Assembly (NCBI GenBank): GCA_029339505.1
Contig: JAQISU010000189.1
Span: 1,612,001 to 1,676,000 of the forward strand
Direction: 5' to 3'
DNA: 64,000 bases
From: Unio delphinus
Taxonomy: Eukaryota > Mollusca > Bivalvia > Unionida > Unionidae
Part shown: in pieces, positions 53,626 to 64,000 of the stretch
Position numbering within the stretch: the stretch's first letter is position 1
Layout: every line of letters begins with the position of its first letter
The notes under the pieces: model-generated
What the model saw: the letters and a program-made list of their open reading frames with translations, nothing else
What the model was told of the DNA's origin: nothing
Databases searched by the model: none
Made by a program: the position numbers and the translations under genes

Positions 53626-54360
53626 GGTTGATATTTACCACAAACCCTACTGAATTAAGGCACATTAGATAGTTACAACATAAATATATTTACCACAAAC
53701 CCTAATGAATTAAGGTACATTAGATAGTTACAACATAAATATATTTACCACAAACCCTAATGAATTAAGGCACATTAGATAGTTACAACATAAATATATT
53801 TACCACAAACCCTAATGAATTAAGGCACATTAGATAGTTACAACATAAATATATTTACCACAAACCCTAATGAATTAAGGCACATTAGATAGTTACAACA
53901 TAAATATATTTACCACAAACCCTAATGAATTAAGGTACATTAGATAGTTACAACATAAATATATTTACACCAAACCCTAATGAATTAAGGTACATTAGAT
54001 AGTTACAACATAAATATATTTACCACAAACCCTAATGAATTAAGGTACATTAGATAGTTACAACATAAATATATTTACCACAAACCCTACTGAATTAAGG
54101 TACATTAGATAGTTACAACATAAATATATTTACCACAAACCCTAATGAATTAAGGTACATTAGATAGTTACAACATAAATATATTTACCACAAACCCTAA
54201 TGAATTAAGGCACATTAGATAGTTACAACATAAATATATTTACCACAAACCCTAATGAATTAAGGTACATTAGATAGTTACAACATAAATATATTTACCA
54301 CAAACCCTAATGAATTAAGGCACATTAGATAGTTACAACATAAATATATTTACCACAAAC
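53626..54360. repeat. 55-bp minisatellite, 12 full units plus partial ends
   Basis: Taaatatatttaccacaaac begins at 53681 and recurs every 55 bases up to 54341 (12 exact periods). Each unit also holds cctaatgaattaaggtacat, then tagatagttacaaca. Differences are few: ggcacat versus ggtacat, cctac versus cctaat, and one acaccaaa transposition. More diverged, shorter relatives (agatagttaccacaaacc) extend upstream to about 53405. Confidence 0.95.
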
Positions 54361-54750
54361 CTGGCTGCATTCTAGGTAACGTAGATAGTTATCACAAAAA
54401 TAGATAGTTACCACAAATCTTGCTGAATTTAAATTACTACACCCCTTCCTGCAATCCGTATTTAAGTCACCCATTTTCAGTCAATTACGTTGTGTTTGTT
54501 TCCTCTCCACCACAATTCTGTTATCTTCACGCCAAAACGTAAGTCTCCGTCACTTTTATTGTCTAAATGAAACGAATTTTGTCATCGAGATACATTTAAA
54601 AAATCATTTTGTACAAATAAATAAATAAATAAATGTAAATTACGTGCCAATGTTGAAGAAATCCCAATAAAACAATTTTAATTTTATATAAATTCCTATG
54701 GCTTCTTGCACTCAGATGCAGTGTAACTGTTGTGGGTGACTTAATTACAT

Positions 54751-54904
54751 CACACCTCTGTGTGCGTGTGTTCGAGTCTCGTGGGTCTGTGGTTCTTTCC
54801 GGGGATTTTCCCACGTTCTTCCTCTACCATTACTACTGGCCGCCATGCATAGCCTATCGTGTGCTGAAAAATGGCGTTAAACAACAACAATAACAACAAG
54901 AACA
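54751..54904 (+). mobile_element. SINE family A, 5'-truncated copy with internal deletion
   Basis: It begins just before box B (GTGTTCGAGTCTC) and lacks the box A half and about 48 bp after box B relative to the 14.1-kb copy. It then matches through GGTTCTTTCCGGGGATTTTC and AGCCTATCGTGTGCTG to a CAACAACAA tail. It is flanked by acttaattacat at 54739-54750 and 54905-54916, a perfect 12-bp target-site duplication. It therefore entered as this shortened form, or the internal deletion came afterwards. Confidence 0.85.
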
Positions 54905-54916
54905 ACTTAATTACAT

Positions 54917-56314
54917 ACATGCTAATTTTATTTTAGTGACAGCTAATATTCTCCGACTGTATTTTGATAAATTTTAAAGTCAATAGGCACTTCTGTTTAA
55001 TATCGTAATAACCCTAATAATGCCGTGGTGAAATACAAACATCTGTGCACAAATATCGTATTTAATTTCTGTATTTCTCCTTGTCCTTATTTTTCAACTT
55101 ATCATTTCATTTCAAATTGTTCACTGTCACTCAATGTTTGTACGAGTAGCACTGAGTGAAGTGAAATGTGATTCGCATACGGATGCGATATTTTAACCAC
55201 ATCAGAGCCAAAGTATCTAAAATGTAACTGAAAACTTTTGGGGGATGTTTTTTTCCACTGTCAATCAAAATGATATATTCACACATCATGGACAGTGGAA
55301 ACCTTTACCCTATTCCCATATTAACAGAAGCAAACTACTTCCCTTTTGTTAGCAAACATTATCCAATAAATTGTCAAAGAAGCTCTGACTAGCATCGACT
55401 CCCCACGGTACCTCTGGCAGGTAAAAGACCGAACTCAACTGGATATGATCGAGGTCTCTTCAATGTATCTGCTCGCTTGTGAAGAGTCCTTAGCATAGGT
55501 CCTTAGATTTCATGAGTAGCCAGGAAGAACTTGAGCATTTTGAAAAAAGATATTCTTTTGTACCCGTGAGAGGTAAACAGGTGTCTGATAGAATAGCCAG
55601 AAGAAGACAAAATGAAATTACCATATGTACACTTTAAGACGACGCTTCGTATGTCTGCCATTAATAAGCCGGAAATTCTAATTCATCTGAACATGCGTAC
55701 TATTGAAGTCAAACAATTGAGACAGAGCATTTGCTTCACTCAATGATGAAGATGAAATTCGTGAATGAAAATATATAAAGTCACCAAGCTTATTTAAGGC
55801 ACTTAAACCGGCATGTGATTAAATAAACCTATATACAGAATTTTTATCAATGCCCCACAGGGAGGAACAAAAAGGGAAGTCTAGACCGCTTGTTAAGTGT
55901 AGACAAATACAAGTTTGTTGACAGAGACTATTTCACGTATATATGTTATCCTTGTGTTTAGATTATTGATTGACGGGATAGCGGTCTCTTGTGCAGTCCG
56001 AGTGAAAGTTTAACATTTTGGACAGCTTGAGAAATGTATAGAGTGGTGTTGAAGAAAGGAATTGAGATTTTATACGTCTTGAGGCCCACTGTTTTGGAAA
56101 GTTAGTAAGAGAAAATACGTCAATCATCCGGCACCGCTAGGATAAATCTTTTGAAATAAGCAAATCAAAATGTAATAAAGAGAAAATAAGTTTAGCCTAC
56201 CTAAGTGTTGTGAATATGACTATCGCACAACCAATATTATAGAGATCTAAATAAAAAACTGTATAGATTAACAGCTTAAAAAATGGTTTATATGGCGGCC
56301 TAGAGTATTTTGTT
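54917..56314. other. Intergenic stretch, nothing recognised
   Basis: No frame, RNA gene or repeat family could be assigned. Confidence 0.5.
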
Positions 56315-57085
56315 AAAACGTGTGTATAACATATCAACGCTAAAACATGCATGTATAACATATCAACGCTAAAACATGTATCAACGCTAAAACATGCATG
56401 TATAACATATCAACGCTAAAACATGTATCAACGCTAAAACATGTATGTATAACATATCAACGCTTAAACATGTATGTATAACATATCAACGCTAAATTAT
56501 GTATGTATAACATATGAACGCTAAAACATGTATCAATGCTAACACGTTAATGTATAACATATCAACGCTTAAACATGTATGTATCAATGCTAAAGCATGT
56601 ATGTATAACATATCAACGCTAAAACATGTATGTATAACATATCAACGCTAAAACATGTATGTATAACATATGAACGCTAAAACATGTATGTATAACATAT
56701 CAACGCTAAAACATGTATGTATAACATATCAACGCTAAAACATGTATGTATAACATATGAACGCTAAAACATGTATGTATAACATATCAACGCTAAAACA
56801 TGTATGTATAACATATCAACGCTAAAACATGTATGTATAACATATCAACGCTAAAACATGTATGTATAACATATCAACGCTTAAACGTGTATGTATCAAC
56901 GCTAAAACATGTATGTATAACATATCAACGCTTAAACATGTATGTATCAACGCTTAAACATGTATGTATAACATATCAACGCTAAAACATGTATGTATAA
57001 CATATCAACGCTTAAAAGTGTAAGTATCAATGTTAAAGCATGTATGTATAACATATCAACGCTAAAACGTGTAAGTATAACATTA
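56315..57085. repeat. 29-bp minisatellite with a shorter 18-bp variant
   Basis: About 25 units of catgtatgtataacatat followed by caacgctaaaa. Some units lack the gtataacat segment (catgtatcaacgctaaaa), giving mixed periods. Point variants include cgctta, gaacgct and caatgct. Confidence 0.93.
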
Positions 57086-57929
57086 GTGTAAGAGACTAAT
57101 GTGGATCTCGGTATATCTCATGCAATTATGTCGTTGTAAATTCTATTCAATATATTGTACGACATAACTGCATTCTTTCCGCACACATCTAACATTGATT
57201 TTAAGGTTTTGTTTCGTATGATCTAAAGTGTTATTCTAAGTTGAATGATGTGTGTCAATTTCTTCATTCGTTTTATCATTCAGAAGGTCTTAATCATCAT
57301 GATTGGTTAAATTATTATATCAATTATTTCTTTTACAAAATTATAATTTTTCATTTGGTAACAGTTTTTGTCTTCCATTAATGGAAAGCAAGCATGCAAC
57401 CGCCGAATCAATAAATCAATTAATCGATCGATCAATCATTCAATTTAAGTTTCAAAAATGAAGCAAACAATTCAAAGGTTATGCTGTAACGAAATTTAAT
57501 TCTTTCCTTTTGGTGACACTTTAATAAAATCCAGCAAATGTTGGTAATTGAGGGGCTTATTTATGTGACACACCGTTGCATTTATAAGGCAGTTACAATG
57601 ATGCCTGTTTGACTGCTCCGATGGCCTAGTAGTTAGAGCGTCCGCGTCGGATGCGGGAGGTAGCGGGTTTGAACCTCGACCGAACCATACCAAAAACTGG
57701 TATAAAAATGTACTAGCAGCTGTCTCGCTAGGAGCTCAGCATTAAGAGGTTGGTGTTAGGACTGGTCGGCATGGTGTCAGGATCATGTGACTGAGTGGGA
57801 CATCATGCTAGATGTCTGCGGCATGATGCCCCAGTGGTAGAAATCACTATAAACTGCCTCACTGTAGACATCGTAGCGATATGACTTCAAATTGTTAAAG
57901 CTACGTTAAAAATCCAAATCACAGCACAG

Positions 57930-57979
<50 letters not shown>

Positions 57980-58318
57980 CACTACCCCACACCACATCCA
58001 TACGCCCCGCACACATGATGCTTTCTTGTTTCGTTCTTTTTAATAAACGTGGTTAAATGCGATATATTATATAATGCTGCGATAGCCACTGAAGAAAAAA
58101 TTGATTTTTACCAAGTTTGTTGGGAAAATCATTTCTATTTTTCTTCACACAATTGGAAGCCGTTTTTTTTAAATATATTTAAATACTGTAAGTGGTTTGT
58201 AAAGAAACTTCAAATAGTTTATTGTTTAATAAAAAGGAAAAACATTATCTTTTTCTTTTCTCGTCTTGATTGTGTTTTGTACGGAAGCCGGTTAGTGCCA
58301 CGTTGAAATCATTTTTTT
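57086..58318. other. Intergenic stretch with a SINE
   Basis: Apart from the SINE at 57611-57977, a short AATC-rich stretch (57398-57440) resembles the tail of SINE family C. Nothing else is recognised. Confidence 0.4.
57611..57977 (+). mobile_element. SINE family B, copy 2, ending in (CA)n
   Basis: The head gactgctccgatggcctag, then tagttagagcg (box A), and gcgggtttgaacctcg (box B) is followed by the same body as the 3.1-kb copy (gggacatcatgctagatgtc, tgcggcatgatgcccca, atcactataaactgcctcac) and a (CA)n tail of about 47 bp. It has roughly 20 bp more than copy 1 in the middle (cggcatggtgtcaggatcat). Confidence 0.87.
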
Positions 58319-58767
58319 TATCTCGTAATTACGACTTACTATCTCGTAATTATGAGTTAGCTATCTCGTAATTACGACTTACTATCTCGTAATTTCGACT
58401 TTCTATCTCGTAATTACGACTTACTATCTCGTAAATATGAGTTAGCTATCTCGTAATTACCACTTATTATTTCGTAATTACGACTTACTATCTCGTAATT
58501 ACGACTTACTACCTCGTAAATATGAGTTAGCTATCTCGTAATTACGAGTTAACTATCTCGTAATTACGACTTACTATCTCGTAAATATGAGTTAGCTATC
58601 TCGTAATTACCACTTACTATTTCGTAATTACGACTTACTATCTCGTAATTACGACTTACTACCTCGTAATTACTAGTTACTATCTCGTAATTACGACTTA
58701 CTATGTCGTAATTACGAGTTACTATCTCGCAATTATGAGTTAGCTATTTCGCAATTACGACTTACAG
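58319..58767. repeat. 21-bp minisatellite with palindromic core TCGTAATTACGA
   Basis: About 21 units of ctatctcgtaattacgact(ta) with variants tatgagttag, tacgagttaa and taccacttat. The core TCGTAATTACGA is its own reverse complement, so each unit is a potential cruciform. The array ends immediately before the integrase remnant. Confidence 0.92.
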
Positions 58768-58776
58768 TGTCTTTGA

Positions 58777-59124
58777 ATTGTGGAACCTTTTTGTCATTTT
58801 GAATCGATCGTTCAAGGTTATACAGCTTTTGATGTCACTTGGGCAGTGCAGATGCGTCAGGGATGTCCGGCCTTAATGAGAGGTGATCGTGGCACAGAAA
58901 ACGGTTATGTTGCTCAGATGCAAGATTTTATGACGGGAAAGGAAAGTTTAATTTATGGAAGAAGCACAGCCAATCAGCGAATAGAAATGTTTTGGAATTT
59001 TCTGCGGAGGCAATGTTGCTAGTTCTGGATTGACACCTTGGGAATGTTGAAGGAAATCGGCCAGTTCACAGGGGATTTCATAGATATCAGCTTGATTCAG
59101 TTTTGTTTTATGGGCCTGCTTCAG
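58777..59124 (+). pseudogene. Transposon-like integrase core, first remnant exon (premature stop)
   Basis: The frame reads GCPALMRGDRGTENGYVAQM and later YGRSTANQRIEMFWNFLRR. This is the second catalytic Asp (in GDRGTEN, codon near 58885) and the catalytic Glu (in NQRIE, near 58984) of a DDE integrase core, 32 residues apart. It matches eukaryotic transposon-like integrase-core proteins common in fish and invertebrates. The first catalytic Asp and N-terminal region are absent; an in-frame TGA lies at 58774, next to a palindromic minisatellite. TAG at 59020-59022 interrupts the frame, yet the same frame continues with FWIDTLGMLKEIGQFTGDF and on to FCFMGLLQ before a gtacat donor. It is 5'-truncated and nonsense-mutated, with no frameshift. 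Confidence 0.75.
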
Positions 59125-59986
59125 GTACATATAAAAATAAACTTATGTAGCCTTAATATTCCTCTAAAACGTGATTGGAATCTGTCATAAAATAATTCGT
59201 GTGTAGCGGTATACCGTAATATTTATAATTAGTTTATAATTTGTGTTATCCTTATTCTCACACCTACATTCTTTTGACACTTTTCGGAAAAACATTTTTT
59301 CTCCTTTTTTAAAAAGCAGAAAGTGTGCAAACTACAAGTTGAATCCATTGATCACATCCTTTAGGGAAAAAAGTAGTTTAATAAAAACAACTGCAGTTTT
59401 GTCCATTGGATGTAATCTTAAAGAAAATTATATAAAACTTCATTCTTTTTGTCTCGTTAAAATTGATTTTAAAAGAAAAGGACGTAAAATAACGTTCTTC
59501 ATGTATCTTGGCTTAGATTGGAGGTCTGGAAAGATTAGAAACGTCAGATTACAATTTGAAGATCTAGGAGTGTATCATGTTGACAAACGGATGAACGGAT
59601 TAAAGAGGGAGATGGACTTGTCCCTTTTATATTCTTTCTTTTATGAGTGACAATAAATGGTGAAGGTTTTATGAATGCACCTATTGACAGTTGTGAAGAA
59701 TTTGATTCATAATTATAGGAATGGGTATTGCAAATTTAAAATACATTAATTACATTAAAAATTAATCTAACAGATAAATACAATGAATAATTAAAGATTA
59801 AATATGGAGGATATATTAGAAATGTAAGCATTTCAGTTTTGGTGTAGAAAGTTATGTAAGACTTAAAATCTGTTTGAATAGGTTCTACTGTTTTTCTTCC
59901 GATATAGTCCTGATACAAGTGATCAAATCAATCTGAACGTTGAAAAGGTTGTCGACGAATCATTCTGGCAACCATTAGAGAAAGGC

Positions 59987-60071
<85 letters not shown>

Positions 60072-60111
60072 GAGGGGAGAGCGAGAGAGAGAAACAGAGA
60101 GAGAGAGGGAG

Positions 60112-60195
<84 letters not shown>

Positions 60196-60198
60196 GGC

Positions 60199-60279
<81 letters not shown>

Positions 60280-60431
60280 TCTTTATTGAATTAGTGTTCA
60301 GACAAGCGGGAACGTTTAAAATAAAAATCAAGTCTGAGAAACTATGATGTTCGAAATAGTCTCTATTTTTTGCAATGGGGATGGGTATTTTCCACTAAAG
60401 AAATGCCAATTAACAACCGATTTATTTGCAG
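59125..60431 (+). other. Intron of the integrase remnant
   Basis: Bounded by cag/gtacat and ttgcag/aat, 1,307 bp. It contains an unrecognised 135-codon open frame (59243-59650, opening at GTG) and the long (GA)n tract at 59990-60276. No coding assignment is made for the open frame: AT-rich sequence of this length can produce it by chance. Confidence 0.5.
59990..60276. repeat. Long interrupted (GA)n tract
   Basis: 287 bp of GA with short GC-containing interruptions (gggggagggg, gcgagag, gaaacag, ggggcagggcg). Two halves share the interruption pattern, suggesting internal duplication. Confidence 0.95.
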
Positions 60432-60758
60432 AATGACATCGATAATATGGTCCAGGTTTGGAATGTGCACCGTATAAGACCGACCAAAAACCAAAATTGT
60501 CCAAATGGCCGACCTGTTGTGATGTACAAATTACCAATGATTTTGGGAACCCGAAGCTACCTCCAGTCAGTGGACGAAGACAAAATAGAAATCAGTCGAG
60601 ATGAATGTGTATTTCGAGATGAATATCCATGTGACAGAGATGTATTTAATATCTGTACTCTCTACATGGAAGAAAAGGGATGGACATCGCCTACAAATAT
60701 CGACGATGCTTCGCAATTATATTGTGATGTACGAAACATGTTACTTGTGGATTTGTGA
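60432..60758 (+). pseudogene. Transposon-like integrase, second remnant exon (C-terminal part)
   Basis: A tttatttgcag acceptor ends at 60431, and the exon opens NDIDNMVQVWNVHRIRPTKN in phase 0, continuing the LLQ end of 58777-59124. The W-N-x-H-R-I-R-P motif, a GRPVVMYKLP segment and a YLQSVD segment are the usual C-terminal continuation of this integrase-core family. The 108-codon exon is open to TGA at 60756-60758. AATAAA at 61002-61007 could serve as poly(A) signal. The intact reading frame contrasts with the truncated first exon, suggesting recent loss or a chimeric remnant. Confidence 0.75.
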
Positions 60759-61197
60759 CGATAACGGCTTTACTACTACTGTGATTTTATGATGAGAAAT
60801 ATTATTTTCCTTCAGCAGAATAACACTAAATGATCTTCAAACGAGACTTCGTTATATCTTTACTTATCCAAGTGTACTTTGCTCATATACTTCTTTATTC
60901 TAATTAAAAAAATGTCATTGTTTTCCATTTCTTGTTACCGTTTTATACAAACAGAGAGAAAAATGACAAAATGTGTTTAGGACAACAGCTACAAACTTTT
61001 TAATAAAACGTGAAGTAAAGTTTGGTAACGAACGTGATAAATGACATTTGAATGCTTTCGCAGCCAAAAAGTCTGGAATTTTCATAATATAATATGACAC
61101 AAAATTCGACTGAGTTGTTGACCCTCTGACTTTAAAAGTTTGCAATTGCAAATATAAATTTCGTTCTCGCTGAAACATATTGTTACATTCACAGGAG

Positions 61198-61248
61198 CAT
61201 AACTTGACCGAGCGGTGTCAAACCTGGCGCGAATCCCGCTGGAAGTCA
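61198..61248 (+). mobile_element. Possible tRNA-like fragment
   Basis: Ttgaccgagcggtgtcaaac resembles a Leu/Ser-type box A, and ggcgcgaatcccgctgg resembles a box B with two mismatches. It is too short and imperfect for a functional tRNA. Confidence 0.25.
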
Positions 61249-61927
61249 TATGTTTTCCACACATTTCCAAAGACTTCCATACAGATTGAGTTGTAAATTG
61301 GAAGGTCAGACGTGTCTGTCTTTATATACTAAATTTTACTCTAATCTATTCGAGACAACAGATAAAACAACTTACCAAAAGTCCATCATCCGCACATTCG
61401 CATGGTTTTTCCTCACCATCATCAGATTTCAGTATAGCCAGCCGGTTTTGGCATAGAAAATACACTAGTATCCCCTTTCTTACTGGGAACTATTTAACTT
61501 CGGCACCCTAGGCCAGTCAATATTCGATTTTACTGGCGTATTACGCTAATATAACTCGCATTTTGTCCACTATGGACACATACACGGTATCTACCAAGTC
61601 CCTACTTATTGATTCAATTGTGTAATTTACCAGTTTCCTACCGTAAATACTGCCACCTCGGTCACAACACTATTATACACCACTAGATTTTAATATGGAC
61701 TATGTTGCAGGGACAGTCGTTCGGTCTAAATTCACTGCTAGCAAACCATATCATCGTTCAAACTCATCAACACTCGACTCCGTGACGTTTGCTTCTAGTA
61801 ATTGGCTAATTATTTCGGGCTAGGAATATTTCCATGGCGCCGAATCCCAATAATTACACAAATCTAAGAATTGCTTAAAACGGGACGCTATCAAATGGGC
61901 ATCCTCCAAATTTATTACAATACTATT

Positions 61928-61928
<1 letters not shown>

Positions 61929-62008
<80 letters not shown>
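61929..62008. repeat. (CT)n(CA)n compound microsatellite
   Basis: CT to 61969, CA to 62008. Confidence 0.96.
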
Positions 62009-62013
<5 letters not shown>

Positions 62014-63407
62014 GAAAATAAATATTAAACAAAATGAAATATTAGCTCTCTCTTGAGCTTACTGTCACCCCAATACTTTGTTGACACTGATGATTTCAAA
62101 ACAGAATTGGCAAAATAATCACTTGAATTGAGAAACTGACAGTAGTCAATACCAACAACTAAAATACATAATATGTGTCTTGATATTTCTAGCAGTGAAA
62201 ACTGTAACAGTCTGTCGCATGCTGAATGGTACTAATAATTAACATTAATTCAATGCTGATCTGCTGATAATTAATGAAATTGTTGATAACATTAAAGTAT
62301 AGGTCAATTTCAAAACACTATAAGAATGATCATCTCTGGAATCCAGGCAAACTAGAGTCCTTACAGGTGTCCCCTACTTAATCCAATTTATGTTTTAAAT
62401 TTTGGTCAAGTATTTTCTTTTCCTAACCTGACAATATCCTAAAGGTGAAGTTGGAAGTCATTATAAATAATCACAGATAGCAATCTAAAAGGAAGGAGAA
62501 TTTTCAATGCTGATGAACCAACAAGATATCAGTTTTCAACAGTACCTGTATCACTGCAATGGATCAACCCGAGTTTGATCATCAATTGCCTCTACCAAAG
62601 TTTAATAATCTCCACTATAAATGTTAATTATCTGGTGGAAAATTAATTCAAACTAGAGTAATCATGATAATAAAATATTGGTTACTTTTCTATTGATTTT
62701 CTGTTTAGTATTGTTCTCATATGCCCATAAACCATAGATCTACCTACATAACTACTGGGCATACAAGACACAAGAACCGAAAAAAGAAAGAAATCAAAAT
62801 AACATAATTGTGTGTATGAAAATATAGGTACTATAATGAGTAGATAACAACCTGAGAGTAATTTCACTTTGCTTTTCTTTGCCTGTTTTATTTTTCAATT
62901 ACTGTTTACTATCCACCCATAGAGTCCAGACTTTACTGGGTGAAAGTCAGGTGCTCTGGGTTACTGCTAAAAGTACAAACATTATTCCTGTATCTGCAAT
63001 TACCTTGAAAAGAAAACTACTGTTGAGACCTTACTTAGACAGCATGCTAAATGCATGCAGTCTTGTCATCTAATTGATATATTCATAAGCAATACACAGT
63101 TAACCTGTTGAACCTAACCCATCATAATACATAAATTTTAATCAGGCAAATAGATAGTTTACCAATGAATAAACATATTTATCACTAATTTCAAGTGCAT
63201 GATCAGAAAGGGCCCTCTATGCAGGCTAAGATGTACATAGCACAGAAAAAGCTCATGTAATTATAACCAAGATATACATGTTTAACATATCACTAAAGCA
63301 TAACATGAAGGTCAGAGTGATCTTTGATGATAATGATGAACGTCTAACAGAGAAGCATGCAATTATCATGTTTCGTGATCTTGTCATAAACAGCATCCAA
63401 TAAATGA

Positions 63408-63668
63408 ACTTGAAACACCAAATTTCATAAAATGAACTAGAAACACAAAATGAACTAGAAACACAAAATGAACTTGAAACACAAAATGAACTACAACCAC
63501 AAAATGAACTAGAAACACAAAATTAACTAGAACCACAAAATGAAATAGAAACACAAAATGAACTACAACCACAGAATGAGCTAGAAACACAAAATGAACT
63601 ACAAGCACAAAATGAACTAGAAACACAAAATGAACTAGAAACACAACATGAACTTGAAACACAAAATT
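63408..63668. repeat. 18-bp minisatellite
   Basis: About 14 units of aactagaaacacaaaatg with variants tgaacttgaaac and ctacaaccac. Because 18 is divisible by three, the complement stays open and encodes a spurious VHFVFL-type repeat. Confidence 0.92.
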
Positions 63669-64000
63669 TCAAAACAACCACTAAAGCATGAAATATTTGT
63701 TACAGAAGACCTCGGTTTCAACAAGTATGTATTATTTATTTAACAAGATGCATCCAGTCAGCAACTGTATTGAATTTGGATAGAATACTAGGTATGTAGC
63801 ATGAAGAAAAAAAAAACAATCCAATAATGAGTTCACATAAAAACGTCAATTTTAAACCAATTAAATGGGAAAACTGAACCAAAGTCTGTGGAAGCATTCA
63901 ATATGGATTGCAGTGATCTATCTTATGTTATGAGGGTATAATTCTCATCAAGATGCATCATCTCAGAATGTTTCATTTTTAAAGGTGTGACATTATAAAT

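Larger units (their letters stand above)
60759..64000. other. Stretch downstream of the integrase remnant
   Basis: It contains the listed microsatellites and the 18-bp array. No coding exon could be supported; short frames at 62682, 62879 and elsewhere look like chance. Confidence 0.45.

Noticed and set aside
53626..54360. Telomere-like repeats because each unit contains accctaa
   Set aside because: The hexamer CCCTAA occurs once per 55-bp unit and never in tandem, so it is not telomeric.
59243..59650. 135-codon open frame in the integrase intron
   Set aside because: It opens at GTG, shows no recognisable domain, and lies between matching splice sites. It could be chance or a transposon fragment.
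63384..63662. Minus-strand VHFVFL repeat protein
   Set aside because: Translation of an 18-bp minisatellite; no initiation context or non-repeat domain.

Overview
The window looks like animal nuclear DNA: AT-rich, mostly non-coding, dense in long microsatellites, minisatellites and tRNA-derived SINEs, with coding sequence only in short exons bounded by GT..AG splice sites. The mobile-element content and the long invertebrate-type introns fit a mollusc or another lophotrochozoan. That assignment is an inference. There is no bacterial-style gene organisation, no rRNA, no intact tRNA and no CRISPR.

One cellular gene is clear. It lies on the + strand from 7433 to 36785 and encodes an RNA-binding protein of the RBM24/RBM38/SUP-12 family, a single-RRM splicing and mRNA-stability regulator of muscle and other differentiating cells. 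Three exons are visible: 7433-7556 (second half of the RRM), 15467-15524 (short linker exon) and 36500-36785 (C-terminal Y/A/P-rich tail and stop). Splice phases fit exactly across both introns (7.9 kb and 21.0 kb). The exon with the start codon and the RNP motifs was not found and probably lies upstream, so 1-7432 is read as intron. A 3' UTR of about 2 kb probably follows, with candidate poly(A) signals at 38759 and 38781.

The introns carry most of the interest. Near exon 2 are two in-phase tandem donors 12 nt apart, a GU-rich tract 140 nt downstream of the sort this protein family binds, and a (CT)n(TA)n block just upstream of the acceptor. Before exon 3 is a 46-bp tandem array in which most units mimic a 3' splice site, with a SINE inserted in one unit. 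In the last intron is a 3-kb satellite of 77 near-identical 39-bp units. It can be traced to a 91-bp ancestral unit, still present on both flanks, by one 52-bp deletion between 7-bp direct repeats.

Mobile elements: at least three tRNA-headed SINE families (A at about 4.4, 5.0, 9.2, 14.1 and 54.8 kb; B at 3.1 and 57.6 kb; C at 47.8 kb), several with target-site duplications. There are short terminal-inverted-repeat elements at 22765-22911 and 38247-38565, and possibly at 41896-42074. The region 58.8-60.8 kb holds a two-exon remnant of a transposon-like integrase gene (DDE-type core), 5'-truncated and carrying one premature TAG.

From 38.8 to 58.3 kb and from 60.8 to 64 kb I find no genes. These parts are repeat arrays (32, 38, 55, 29, 21 and 18 bp units), microsatellites and unassigned AT-rich sequence.
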